Positions 27,844-37,921 of a DNA stretch of 64,000 nucleotides are shown here, in pieces; the stretch's first letter is position 1; every line of letters starts with the position of its first letter. The notes beneath the pieces were generated by a model. It did no database searches. It had not been told where the DNA came from and saw only the letters and a program-made list of their open reading frames with translations. Source of the DNA: an uncultured Prevotellaceae bacterium (GTDB taxonomy: Bacteria > Bacteroidota > Bacteroidia > Bacteroidales > Bacteroidaceae); assembly GCA_947169115.1 (NCBI GenBank), contig CAMVOK010000012.1, forward strand, positions 27,540 to 91,539. Reading direction: 5' to 3'. A program made the translations under genes and the position numbers.

Positions 27844-29688
27844 ATGGATATAGAAACATCGGATTTTATTGTAGATGGCTTTGAGGGTATCGAACGCTAT
27901 TTTACAGATATAACCATCATAAAGGAGACTGCTCATAACATTCTCGCCCGTGCCCGTCGTTATGGACGTTGGTGGATGCTAAAGGCTTTACGTAAGGAGG
28001 AGGCTAACCAGCCCGTCTTTCAGGAAATGCTTCGCAAAGAACTGGAGGTGATGGCTCCTTTGACCCATCCCAACATCGTACAGACTTATGGGCTGGAACA
28101 AGTGGAGGGGATAGGTTTATGTATCGTCATGGAATGGATAGATGGTGTCACCCTCGACCAATATCTGCACATTTGCCATCCTCCCGAAGATGAGCGTATG
28201 CGCCTGCTTCGGCAGTTGGCCGATGCTGTGTCATACCTGCATTTGCATGGTATCGTTCATCGCGACCTGAAACCCCAGAACATTCTTGTTACTCGCAATG
28301 GCAATAACATTAAGCTCATTGATTTTGGATTGGCCGATTCCGACCAATATGCGGTGTTGAAGCAACCTTCGGGAACGGCTGTTTACATGGCTCCCGAACA
28401 AGCTGAAGGGGGGAAGCCAGATGTCCGCAACGACATATATTCTATGGGTATTATCATGCAGCAACTCAACTTAGGAACTCAATATGATGCCGTTGTGCGT
28501 CGTTGTACGGAGCCTATCGACCGTCGCTATCATGACATGGAGGAGTTACGTTCAGCCTTGAACATAGTACCTCATGCTAAACCAAAACAATTGATATGGT
28601 GGAGTGTGGCTGCAATTGTTATGTTGATGATTCTGGGGGGGGTATATTTATCCCTTAATAGAACTCCTTCGCAACCGCACATTGAGTACATTACCAGACT
28701 CTCCGAGCTGAGCAATACCAAGCAATACTATATTCACACCCTCAACAAAGCACGAGGCACGCTGGGGGTCTATCAGCGGCAACTGGCCACAACCTTCTCT
28801 CATGCCCAGCAGCACAGGTGTGACTCGGCAAGCACGTTTGCCATTCTGCAATACAAAGGAGACTACTATCTCTACAGCGTTGTTGACCGTCGTTTCTTCA
28901 ACTTCGGCATTCACGAAACCGATGCACCGATGAGCGGCACGATGTGTGCCATCGTCCTTCACGAACGGGATAGTTGTCTGGTCATCGACTTCAAGAACAC
29001 CTCCACACCGTGTACGCTGAACGTCAACGAAGGATGGGGCGTAATCGTCACCGACTACGGCACCAAAAACGGCATGTACGACGACGGGAACCTCTTGCAG
29101 TTGGAGGAGGCAGGCGATTTCGACCCAGCCGAGGCTCTTGCGATGCTGAAGGAACCTAACGAGGAATTTGTGGCAGCAACCAAGAGCATTACGCCCGAAG
29201 GGAACTATGCCATATATACTTGTTTCGACGGTAGTGGCAAGGAAGGTACCACGCGCTATTACCTCACGGCCAGTGGACATCTGACAGAAACGCTGACAGA
29301 CTCGTGCATTTTCACCTTTCACCGAATCGAAGGCGATAGCCTGTACCGTTCTCCAGCATGGCTGATTGCCTATCACGCAACGTCGGCTGAAGATTCACCA
29401 TTCAAGAGGATTTGTTTTTCCAACCGCATAAATATTGATTCTAATCAGGCAAAGCCGATGGGTTACCTGCGTTCGGAACCGTTTTTCCGTAACGACTGGC
29501 AAGGCAAGGTGCTCTATTGCAACCGGCAAGGACATTACGCCATACGTGCCACGGCCATGCCCATAGAATGGTGGGCGGCTGGCAGTTATTGGACGGTCTA
29601 TGACCTTGACGGCGATGGTCGCCCGGAGGCCGACTACAGCGAGCAGCGGTCATACATATGGAGGTTAGACCCTCATATCGCTCGCTGA
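27844..29688 (+). CDS. Transmembrane eukaryotic-like serine/threonine protein kinase
   Basis: HGIVHRDLKPQNILVTRNGNNIKLIDFGLAD, GTAVYMAPEQAEGG; TM helix WWSVAAIVMLMILGGVYLSL. Confidence 0.9.
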   Translation: MDIETSDFIVDGFEGIERYFTDITIIKETAHNILARARRYGRWWMLKALRKEEANQPVFQEMLRKELEVMAPLTHPNIVQTYGLEQVEGIGLCIVMEWIDGVTLDQYLHICHPPEDERMRLLRQLADAVSYLHLHGIVHRDLKPQNILVTRNGNNIKLIDFGLADSDQYAVLKQPSGTAVYMAPEQAEGGKPDVRNDIYSMGIIMQQLNLGTQYDAVVRRCTEPIDRRYHDMEELRSALNIVPHAKPKQLIWWSVAAIVMLMILGGVYLSLNRTPSQPHIEYITRLSELSNTKQYYIHTLNKARGTLGVYQRQLATTFSHAQQHRCDSASTFAILQYKGDYYLYSVVDRRFFNFGIHETDAPMSGTMCAIVLHERDSCLVIDFKNTSTPCTLNVNEGWGVIVTDYGTKNGMYDDGNLLQLEEAGDFDPAEALAMLKEPNEEFVAATKSITPEGNYAIYTCFDGSGKEGTTRYYLTASGHLTETLTDSCIFTFHRIEGDSLYRSPAWLIAYHATSAEDSPFKRICFSNRINIDSNQAKPMGYLRSEPFFRNDWQGKVLYCNRQGHYAIRATAMPIEWWAAGSYWTVYDLDGDGRPEADYSEQRSYIWRLDPHIAR

Positions 29689-29726
29689 TTTCCCTATTCG
29701 ATACTAAATTGCTGGTACTCAAATCT

Positions 29727-29774
29727 CCTCTGCACCATCGATGCCGTTACACACGGCATCGATGGTGAGAGCAG
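29727..29774. terminator. Long hairpin between convergent genes
   Basis: caccatcgatgccgt-tacac-acggcatcgatggtg perfect 15-bp stem, extended by ctctg/cagag. Confidence 0.65.
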
Positions 29775-29779
29775 AGCCG

Positions 29780-31117
29780 CTATACGATGCCTTGCGCCAT
29801 CATAGCTTTGGCAACCTTCATGAAGCCAGCGACGTTGGCACCACGAACGTAGTTGATGTATCCGTCGGGTTGTGTACCGTATTTGACACACTGCTTATGG
29901 ATGGCGTGCATAATCTGGTGTAGTTTCTGATCTACTTCCTCTGCCGACCAACTTAGGTGCATGGCATTCTGACTCATTTCCAAACCACTGGTGGCCACAC
30001 CACCGGCATTTACGGCCTTGCCTGGGGCATAGAGCATCTCGGCTTCGATGAACGCGTCTATGGCCTCTGGGGTGCAACCCATGTTGGAGATTTCACCCAC
30101 GCAGGTTACACCGTTGGCGATGAGCTGCTTGGCATCGTCGCCGTTCAACTCGTTTTGTGTAGCACAAGGCAGGGCTATGTCGCACTTCACCTCCCAAGGA
30201 CGCTTACCTGGTACGAAGGTGGAGCCTGGGAATTCGTCGGCATAGGGCTGACAGATGTCGTTGCCCGAGGCACGCAGTTCCAGCATGTAGTCTATCTTCT
30301 CACCGCTGATACCCTCTGGGTCGTAGATGTAGCCGTCTGGACCGCTGATGGTGACTACTTTGGCACCGAGTTGCGTTGCCTTCGTAGCTGCACCCCAGGC
30401 CACGTTGCCGAAGCCAGAGATGGCTACTGTCTTACCCTTGATGTCGATGCCACGTGTCTGCAACATCTCGTTCACGAAGTACAGACCACCAAAGCCTGTA
30501 GCCTCGGGACGCACCAGCGAACCGCCGTACTCTAAGCCTTTGCCCGTCAGTACACCGCTCCAGTCGCGTGTCAACTTCTTGTACTGGCCAAAGAGGTATC
30601 CCACTTCACGAGCACCTACACCGATGTCGCCAGCAGGTACGTCAATTTCGGGTCCGATGTAGCGATATAGTTCGTTCATGAAGGCTTGGCAGAAGCGCAT
30701 AACCTCGGCATCGCTCTTGCCACGGGGCGAGAAGTCCGAACCACCCTTTCCACCACCCATGGGTAGTGTAGTTAGGGCATTCTTAAACGTCTGTTCAAAG
30801 CCTAAGAACTTCAAGATAGAGAGATTTACCGAGGCATGGAAGCGCAGACCGCCTTTGTAGGGGCCAATGGCCGAATTGAACTGTACGCGGTAGCCCAGAT
30901 TGACCTGTACCTCGCCCTTATCGTCCACCCAGGGCACACGGAAGGTGATGATGCGCTCGGGTTCCACCAGTCGCTCAATAAGTTTGGCCTTTTCAAACTC
31001 AGGGTGCTGGTTATATACTTCTTCGATACTAAGCAGAACCTCATGAACGGCCTGCAAGTATTCTTTTTCGCCTGGATGTTTGGCCTCCAGTTGAGCCATA
31101 ATCAGTTTTACGTCCAT
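29780..31117 (-). CDS. gdhA: NADP-specific glutamate dehydrogenase
   Basis: GPYKGGLRFHASVNLSILKFLGFEQTFKNALTTLPMGGGKGGSDF. Confidence 0.97.
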   Translation of the reverse strand: MDVKLIMAQLEAKHPGEKEYLQAVHEVLLSIEEVYNQHPEFEKAKLIERLVEPERIITFRVPWVDDKGEVQVNLGYRVQFNSAIGPYKGGLRFHASVNLSILKFLGFEQTFKNALTTLPMGGGKGGSDFSPRGKSDAEVMRFCQAFMNELYRYIGPEIDVPAGDIGVGAREVGYLFGQYKKLTRDWSGVLTGKGLEYGGSLVRPEATGFGGLYFVNEMLQTRGIDIKGKTVAISGFGNVAWGAATKATQLGAKVVTISGPDGYIYDPEGISGEKIDYMLELRASGNDICQPYADEFPGSTFVPGKRPWEVKCDIALPCATQNELNGDDAKQLIANGVTCVGEISNMGCTPEAIDAFIEAEMLYAPGKAVNAGGVATSGLEMSQNAMHLSWSAEEVDQKLHQIMHAIHKQCVKYGTQPDGYINYVRGANVAGFMKVAKAMMAQGIV

Positions 31118-31142
31118 GGTATTTAGTGTTTAAGGTTCATTG

Positions 31143-32756
31143 TCACTTGTCAACTTGTATGTAGTCGATATCTGGCATCCAATCTGTAGGATTTGACAGG
31201 CGTATGATATTATTGCCTTTCTTGAGTTTCACGGGTATGGTGACCTTTCCTACATTATCCCAGTCGCCGCTGTTCACAGTCAGTGTTTTAATGGCCTTGT
31301 TGTTTACGCTGACGGTGACTTGACGGTCGTTGCCACTGAGGTAGGCAATGGTGAGGATGCGCTTGCCTCCCTTGGGAGAATAGACGTTGTTCCAGACAAG
31401 GTCGTTTTGCTCGCTCTGTCCCAGCCAACAGGCGATATGGCCAGAGGAACTTTTGTCGTTGCTGACGTAAACACCTGTTTTCTCGGCTTCATGATTCTTG
31501 ATTTCCTGATAGTCGCTGATATAGGCAGTCTCAGCCTCGTAACGACGACGTTCCAGCCGTTGCTCAGCTGTAGCCTTATAGATGCGTGTACCATGGGCTG
31601 GTACAGAAACTTGGAAACCATCGATGAAATAGCCGATTTCTTTTTGTTCGAAACAGTCACGCAACTGTACCTTGCCCGCAAGGTCGATGTCTTGGAAATT
31701 TACGGTTACGAAGCGTTCGTCGTCGTTGGGATTATATACGGCAAATACGCGCTTCAAGCCGTTCAAGGTCTCGATGTCACGAGTAAGAATGTAGCAGTCG
31801 TTGACTTTCCTGACGAGGTAAGCCTGTTGGAAGGTCTTATCCTGATTTATACCGATGAGATCGGCGTTTTTCATCAATGCAAGTGCATCGGGACGTACGT
31901 TGCTCATGTCACAACCGATGAGCAGGGGTGAGTTCATGATGCACCACATACCGAAGTGTGTCTTGTCTTCTTCTGCTGACATGCGACGACCTACCTCCAG
32001 CATGTCCATGTCGTTGTAGTAGCCTGGGCCGCTATAAGCCGAGAGATACAGGTTTTCGGCCAAGATGCCCTTTACCGACTTCCAATCGTCGTAGATGTCG
32101 TATGTGGTACGCCACGAAAGAGCCACGTCCTTGCACCATGTTCCGGGATAGGCCCAACGGCAGATGTTCAGGATGGCATCAGGTCGTTTGGTGTCCTTCA
32201 TGGTCTGGCTAATAGTGGTGTAACGTTCTTGCACGTCGAGGTAGAGTTCGTTGCCTTTCTCACCCCAGTTACCACCACAGAAATCCACCTTGATGAAGTC
32301 GAAGTCGAGGTCGGAGAAGAACATGTCAAGATCCTGCTTGTCATGGCCATATAAGCCCACTCCCCTACCCGATTTGTCGGGATTGCCCCATGAACCGCAT
32401 GTGTTGACACCCGCATCGCTGTATATGCCGGCTTTCAGTCCTCTGGCGTGGATGTAATCGACGATGGGACGTAATCCGTTGGGGAATTTCTGAGGATGGA
32501 TGAGTAGAGCTCCTGTCGTCTCGTTACGGTTGTAGAAGTAACCGTCGTCGATGTTGATGTACTTGTATCCGGCACGTGCCAGTCCAGTGAGCACCATGGC
32601 ATCGGCCTGACCCTTAATAACTTCCTCATTGATGTTCAGGGCAAACGTGTTCCACGAACTCCAGCCCATGGTCGGCGGAAGTTGAGCAAGCACCCCTAAA
32701 TTAAAAATGAAGAGTGAAGAGTGAAGAATGAAAACTACTAATGCGATTCGTTTCAT
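31143..32756 (-). CDS. Glycoside hydrolase family 27 (alpha-galactosidase-like) with C-terminal CBM-like domain
   Basis: PPTMGWSSWNTFALNINEE, YKYINIDDGYF, FDFIKVDFCGG. Confidence 0.93.
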   Translation of the reverse strand: MKRIALVVFILHSSLFIFNLGVLAQLPPTMGWSSWNTFALNINEEVIKGQADAMVLTGLARAGYKYINIDDGYFYNRNETTGALLIHPQKFPNGLRPIVDYIHARGLKAGIYSDAGVNTCGSWGNPDKSGRGVGLYGHDKQDLDMFFSDLDFDFIKVDFCGGNWGEKGNELYLDVQERYTTISQTMKDTKRPDAILNICRWAYPGTWCKDVALSWRTTYDIYDDWKSVKGILAENLYLSAYSGPGYYNDMDMLEVGRRMSAEEDKTHFGMWCIMNSPLLIGCDMSNVRPDALALMKNADLIGINQDKTFQQAYLVRKVNDCYILTRDIETLNGLKRVFAVYNPNDDERFVTVNFQDIDLAGKVQLRDCFEQKEIGYFIDGFQVSVPAHGTRIYKATAEQRLERRRYEAETAYISDYQEIKNHEAEKTGVYVSNDKSSSGHIACWLGQSEQNDLVWNNVYSPKGGKRILTIAYLSGNDRQVTVSVNNKAIKTLTVNSGDWDNVGKVTIPVKLKKGNNIIRLSNPTDWMPDIDYIQVDK

Positions 32757-32792
32757 GGTATTAAATTTTTAATATTTAATTTTTAATGTGTA

Positions 32793-35663
32793 TCAGTGTG
32801 CCTCCAGCCAGTTCTGGCCCCATCCGCAGTCGGCTACCAGTGGCACGCTGAGTTGGCAGGCTGCCTGCATCTCTTCGATAACCATCTGTTGCAGACGTTC
32901 TTTTTCCTCGGGTAATACTGAGAAGTTCAGTTCGTCGTGTACTTGCAGTATCATTTTGCTCTTGAAACCATCGCTGATGAGGCGGCGATAGACGCGCACC
33001 ATGGCTATTTTGATGATGTCGGCAGCTGTGCCTTGTATGGGTGCATTTATGGCGTTTCGTTCGGCATATCCGCGTACCACGCTGTTGTGGCTGTTGATGT
33101 CGGGCAGAACGAGCCGACGATGGAACAGCGTTTCTGTGAAACCGCGTTCGCGAGCCATCTGGATGCTCTTGTCCATGTATTCGCGTACCTTTGGGTAGGT
33201 CAGGAAATAGCCGTCAATGAGTTCCTTGGCCTCCGTGCGACTACAGCCGATGCGTTCTGCCAGTCCGAAGGCACTAATGCCGTAGATGATACCGAAGTTG
33301 GCCGTTTTGGCCTTACGACGTTCGTCACTGGAGACCTCGTCTATGGCTTTGTGGAATATTTTGGCAGCCGTGGCAGCATGGATGTCGTGACCGGTTCTGA
33401 AGGCTTCCAGCAGGTTCTCATCCTGACTCAGATGAGCCATGATGCGCAGCTCTATCTGGCTGTAGTCGGCCGAGAAGAACTCCTGTCCGGGTTCTGGGAT
33501 AAAGGCTTTACGAACTTCCTTTCCCTCAGCGTCTCGTACAGGTATGTTCTGCAGATTGGGGTTACTGCTGCTGAGGCGACCTGTCTGTGCTACGGTCTGA
33601 TTGAACGAGGTATGGATGTGACCCGTTTCGGGGTTTATGAGCTGTGGCAGGGCATCGATGTACGTGCCAAGTAGCTTTTTCAGACCGCGATAAGCCAGTA
33701 TCTTCTCTACGGCAGGATGCTTGGAACGTAGTGACTCTAATACCTCTTCTGAGGTCACATACTGCCCCGTCTTTGTCTTTTTGGGTTTGTCTGTGATGTG
33801 GAGCCTGTCGAAAAGCACTTCGCCTACCTGTTTGGGGGAAGATATGTTGAAGTCGGGTATGCCTGTCAACTGGTGAACCTCCTCCTCTATCTGTGTCATG
33901 CGTTCCGTGAAGAGACGGCTCGTCTCTCTGAGTCCCTCAATATCTATGCACACGCCGTTTCGCTCCATGTAGGCTAAAACGGGCATCAGGGGCATTTCCA
34001 CGTCGTAGAACAGCTTATCCTGCCCTAGAGCAGTCAATCGTGGCCGTAAGACGTTCCACAATCGTAGTGTCACGTCGGCATCCTCGCAGGCATATACATA
34101 AACCTCCTCGGGCGAGAGTTCAGCCATGTTTTTTTGTCCTTTCCCTTTTGCTCCTTGCCCCTTGCCCCTTGCTCCTATCAATTCCTCGATATGTATGGTC
34201 TGGTAGTTGAGCAGTGTTTCGGCCATGTAGTCCATGCCATGATGCAGTTCGGGACTTATCAGGTAATGGGCAATCATGGTATCTACCATGGGACCACGGA
34301 GCTGTACGCCGTGGTTCTGCAAGACCATGAGGTCGTATTTCAGGTTCTGTCCTATCTTCTGTATCTCGGATTCATATACGGGACGGAACGCCTCTACTAC
34401 CCTACTCGCCCCCTCTGCATCTTGTGGCACGGGCACGTACCATGCTTGTCCCTCGCGGATGGCAAAGGAGAGACCTACAAGCCGTGCACGCATGGCCTCT
34501 GTTGAGGTAGTTTCGGTGTCGAGTGAAATAGCCTCGGCTTTCAGGAGCGTGTCGCGTAGGTTGGCCATGGCCTCGGGCGTGTCCACAAGTTGGTAGTCGG
34601 GATTGAGATCGCGGTAGGTTTGGCGTGTAGAAGCCCCCTCCAACTCCCCCAAAAGGGGGAGGGAATCGCCACCCGATTTCTCCGTTTTCTCTGTCTTCTC
34701 TGTGCCCTCTGTGTAATCCCTGAAAAGGTCGAGTTGTCCATTGGGTGCCTGCTGCTTCTTTGTCTTGCCTTTCTCTGTGTCCTCTTTCTTCTCTGCGTGC
34801 TCTGTGCGCTTCGCCAGAAGCGACCGAAACTCCAGTTCTTCGTACAACTGTTTCAACGCATCCATGTCCACTTCTTCTACAGCCAGTGAGGACATATCGA
34901 GTTGGATGGGAACATCAGTCTTGATGGTGGCGAGCCACTTCGAGAATTGTATCTGTTCGCGGTTGTCCTCAACCTTCTGCCGCATGGCACCTTTCAGTTC
35001 GTCGGTGCGTTCCAGAAGATTCTCTATCGAGCCGAACTGTTGGATGAGTTTCTGGGCTGTCTTCTCCCCTACTCCAGGGCAACCAGGAATGTTGTCGCTG
35101 GCATCGCCCATCAGTCCCAGCATGTCTATGACCTGCTTGCAATCCGTCAGTCCATATTTTGCTTTAACCTCTTCGGGACCAAGCACTTCTGCTTCTTTCA
35201 TACCCAGACTGGGGCGGTACATGTTCACGTGCTCCGTTACCAGTTGGGCATAGTCTTTATCGGGAGTCATCATGTAGGTTTGAATGCCCTGTTGGTCGGC
35301 TTGCTGCGATAGTGTACCGATGACGTCGTCTGCCTCAAATCCCTGTACTTCCAGTATGGGAATACGGTAGGCTGCCAGTATTTTCTTTATATAGGGAACG
35401 GCCACGCGGATGGCCTCTGGTGTTTCTTCTCGCTGTGCCTTGTACTGGGGGTAAGCCTCGTGGCGGAACGTAGGACCGCTGGGGTCGAAGGCTACGCCCA
35501 AATGGGTTGGTTGTTCCTTCTGCAACACCTCTTCCAACGTATTTACAAACCCCATGATGGCCGATGTGTTCAGCCCCTTGGAGTTTATCCGTGGGTTTTT
35601 GATAAAGGCATAATAAGCTCTAAAAATCAGTGCGTATGCATCGAGCAGGAACAGTTTTTCCAT
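32793..35663 (-). CDS. polA: DNA polymerase I
   Basis: KLFLLDAYALIFRAYYAF, DYSQIELRIMAHLSQDENLLEAF, AKTANFGIIYGISAFGLA, LQVHDELNF. Confidence 0.97.
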   Translation of the reverse strand: MEKLFLLDAYALIFRAYYAFIKNPRINSKGLNTSAIMGFVNTLEEVLQKEQPTHLGVAFDPSGPTFRHEAYPQYKAQREETPEAIRVAVPYIKKILAAYRIPILEVQGFEADDVIGTLSQQADQQGIQTYMMTPDKDYAQLVTEHVNMYRPSLGMKEAEVLGPEEVKAKYGLTDCKQVIDMLGLMGDASDNIPGCPGVGEKTAQKLIQQFGSIENLLERTDELKGAMRQKVEDNREQIQFSKWLATIKTDVPIQLDMSSLAVEEVDMDALKQLYEELEFRSLLAKRTEHAEKKEDTEKGKTKKQQAPNGQLDLFRDYTEGTEKTEKTEKSGGDSLPLLGELEGASTRQTYRDLNPDYQLVDTPEAMANLRDTLLKAEAISLDTETTSTEAMRARLVGLSFAIREGQAWYVPVPQDAEGASRVVEAFRPVYESEIQKIGQNLKYDLMVLQNHGVQLRGPMVDTMIAHYLISPELHHGMDYMAETLLNYQTIHIEELIGARGKGQGAKGKGQKNMAELSPEEVYVYACEDADVTLRLWNVLRPRLTALGQDKLFYDVEMPLMPVLAYMERNGVCIDIEGLRETSRLFTERMTQIEEEVHQLTGIPDFNISSPKQVGEVLFDRLHITDKPKKTKTGQYVTSEEVLESLRSKHPAVEKILAYRGLKKLLGTYIDALPQLINPETGHIHTSFNQTVAQTGRLSSSNPNLQNIPVRDAEGKEVRKAFIPEPGQEFFSADYSQIELRIMAHLSQDENLLEAFRTGHDIHAATAAKIFHKAIDEVSSDERRKAKTANFGIIYGISAFGLAERIGCSRTEAKELIDGYFLTYPKVREYMDKSIQMARERGFTETLFHRRLVLPDINSHNSVVRGYAERNAINAPIQGTAADIIKIAMVRVYRRLISDGFKSKMILQVHDELNFSVLPEEKERLQQMVIEEMQAACQLSVPLVADCGWGQNWLEAH

Positions 35664-35764
35664 GGTATTATATGTATTTCACTTCAAATTTAGGTAAAAT
35701 AAATGGAAGTAGGATAAAATTTTAGGTTTTATTTCGTATTTTTGTGGTCAAAGAATGTAAAAAC

Positions 35765-36745
35765 ATGGATAGACTGACAGAGATACGCCGCCCCATAGAA
35801 GATGAATTAAAGGCTTATAGAAGACTGTTTGAGAAGACTCTGACCACAGAGAATCCTCTGCTACAGATGGCACTCAATCACCTGTTGAAACGACAGGGTA
35901 AGATGATGAGGCCCATGCTGGTTCTACTGGCTGCAAAATATGTGGGTGAGGTGAACGATGCTGTGCTGCATGCTGCTGTTTCATTGGAATTATTACATAC
36001 AGCCAGTTTGGTGCATGACGATGTGGTGGACGAGAGCGACCGTCGTAGGGGTCAGAAGTCAGTGAATGCCTTGCTGGATAACAAGGCAGCAGTGCTTGTT
36101 GGTGATTTTCTTCTTTCAAAGGCTCTTTACCACGCTGCTGCAACAGGTAGCCAGCAGGTAGTAACATGGGTATCAGAACTTGGTCAAATTCTCTCGGATG
36201 GTGAACTCCTTCAACTCGCAAATCTTGACAAAACAGAAATATCAGAGGCTGACTATTTTGAGGTAATACGAAAGAAGACGGCATCTTTGTTCGAAACTTG
36301 TGCCAAGGCTGGTGCTATGTTGGCTAAGGGTAGGGAAGAGGATATCGATAATATGTCGAAGTACGGAGAATACGTGGGAATGTGTTTCCAGGTGCGTGAT
36401 GATATTTTTGATTACGATGCCAATTACGACGTGGGAAAACCCAGTGGAAACGACATGAAGGAGGGTAAATTAACTTTGCCTATCATACATTCCCTGATTG
36501 AAAAGGATGACAAAAAAATGTTTACACTTGCTTTGCGAGTAAGAAGAGGAGAGGCAACAGAAGATGAGATAGCTCGACTTGTAGATATGGCTTGGCAGGG
36601 TGGGGGAATAGCCTATGCCGAAAAGGCTATGGAACAATACTCGCAACAGGCATTGGAAACCTTGAAAAATAAAAAAGACAGAGAATCGACAATTGCTGAT
36701 TCCCTGTCTCAATATGTTGCTTTTGTGGCCGACAGGCAGGTATGA
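35765..36745 (+). CDS. Polyprenyl synthetase (isoprenoid diphosphate synthase)
   Basis: LLHTASLVHDDVVDESDRRRG and QVRDDIFDYD; likely start M at 35765. Confidence 0.93.
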   Translation: MDRLTEIRRPIEDELKAYRRLFEKTLTTENPLLQMALNHLLKRQGKMMRPMLVLLAAKYVGEVNDAVLHAAVSLELLHTASLVHDDVVDESDRRRGQKSVNALLDNKAAVLVGDFLLSKALYHAAATGSQQVVTWVSELGQILSDGELLQLANLDKTEISEADYFEVIRKKTASLFETCAKAGAMLAKGREEDIDNMSKYGEYVGMCFQVRDDIFDYDANYDVGKPSGNDMKEGKLTLPIIHSLIEKDDKKMFTLALRVRRGEATEDEIARLVDMAWQGGGIAYAEKAMEQYSQQALETLKNKKDRESTIADSLSQYVAFVADRQV

Positions 36746-36820
36746 AAATTGCCTAACTAACATCTAAACTTCGTCCGCTCGGCGACATTTGGAGCCGCTT
36801 GCGAAGTTTACGGAGCAAGA

Positions 36821-36886
36821 ACCTTATGTCGGGCCTTCGTCAACCTTATGATTGAGCTTGATCAACCTTATGACGAAGCCGTGGTG
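36821..36886. repeat. 3 x 22-bp tandem repeat overlapping the stop codon of the OmpA-family gene
   Basis: accttatgtcgggccttcgtca / accttatgattgagcttgatca / accttatgacgaagccgtggtg. Confidence 0.75.
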
Positions 36887-37759
36887 TCTGGTTGTTGTGC
36901 CGTGATGAGTTCGTAGAGCTTGTCGAGGCGCGGTGCAATAATGATTTCGGTACGTCGGTTACGTGCTCGTCCCTCGGTTGTCTTGTTGCTGTCAACAGGT
37001 TTGAACTCTCCGCGTCCGCTGGGCTGAATCTGTAAGGGATTGACTTCGTAAGTCTCTGTAAGTATGCGTACTACACTTGTTGCACGGATTACAGAAAGGT
37101 CCCAATTGTCCTTGAAAAGAGCCGTTTTTATGGGTACAGAATCGGTATGTCCTTCAATGCAGACATCAATGTCGGTTTGCTTGTTTAGCACTTCTGCCAG
37201 TTTTCCCAGTGCCAGTTTACCTTGGTCGTTTACGGTGGCTGATCCTGATTCGAATAGCAATTTGTCGCTCATGGCAACATAAACCTTTCCACTTTCTTCA
37301 CGTACGGAGAGTTCGTCGCTGTTGAATCCGGTGAGTGCCGACTTAACATTTTCGAGCAGTGACTTTGCTCGTGAGTTCTGTTCGTTGATGATGTTCTTCA
37401 GTTGCACAATGGTTGTTTCGCGTTCGTTGAGTTCTCTCAGTTTGGCTTGGAGCTGTGCATTCAGATTTTCTGTTTCGTTTTTGTTCGCATCAAGTTTCGA
37501 CTGGTAGTCCCGAATTTGTTGACCCAGCTCGGCCGTATCTACTTTCAGTTTTTCGTATAATGCGTTTATGGCATTATATCCGTTTACCAATGTGGTATAT
37601 TCTTCACGCGAGGCACCGAGAAGTTTTGTCAAACTGTCGCGACTGTATAGGGCTGCCATTCGTCCACTCTCTGCAATGTCGTATTTTTTTCTGACTAACG
37701 AGACAAGAACTTGCCAAGAGGGGTAAAATGACAAAAATTGGCAATTTTAGTTTCTTCAT
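36868..37759 (-). pseudogene. OmpA-family peptidoglycan-associated lipoprotein with an apparent frameshift at an A7 tract
   Basis: OmpA-like C-terminus (VCIEGHTDSVPI...LSVIRATSVVRIL...GRGEFKPVDSN...ARNRRTEIII) in ORF 36868..37734; MKKLKLPIFVILPLLASSCLVSQKK lies in a different frame starting at 37759. Confidence 0.75.
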
Positions 37760-37830
37760 TTTCTATTTCTACTAAACATGAATATCTAAAAAGTTGGGCT
37801 TATATTCCGTAAATCAGCGTTTTAAGCCTC

Positions 37831-37910
37831 TTTTTGACCCTCTGAGAATCGCGCAGAATATTTTTCCTGTGGGGAGGTGCGCAAATTTTGTACTCTCAGA
37901 GGGTCAAAAA
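37831..37910. repeat. 80-bp palindromic element with 17-bp perfect inverted repeats
   Basis: tttttgaccctctgaga ... tctcagagggtcaaaaa. Confidence 0.85.
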
Positions 37911-37921
37911 CGGGGTAGGGG

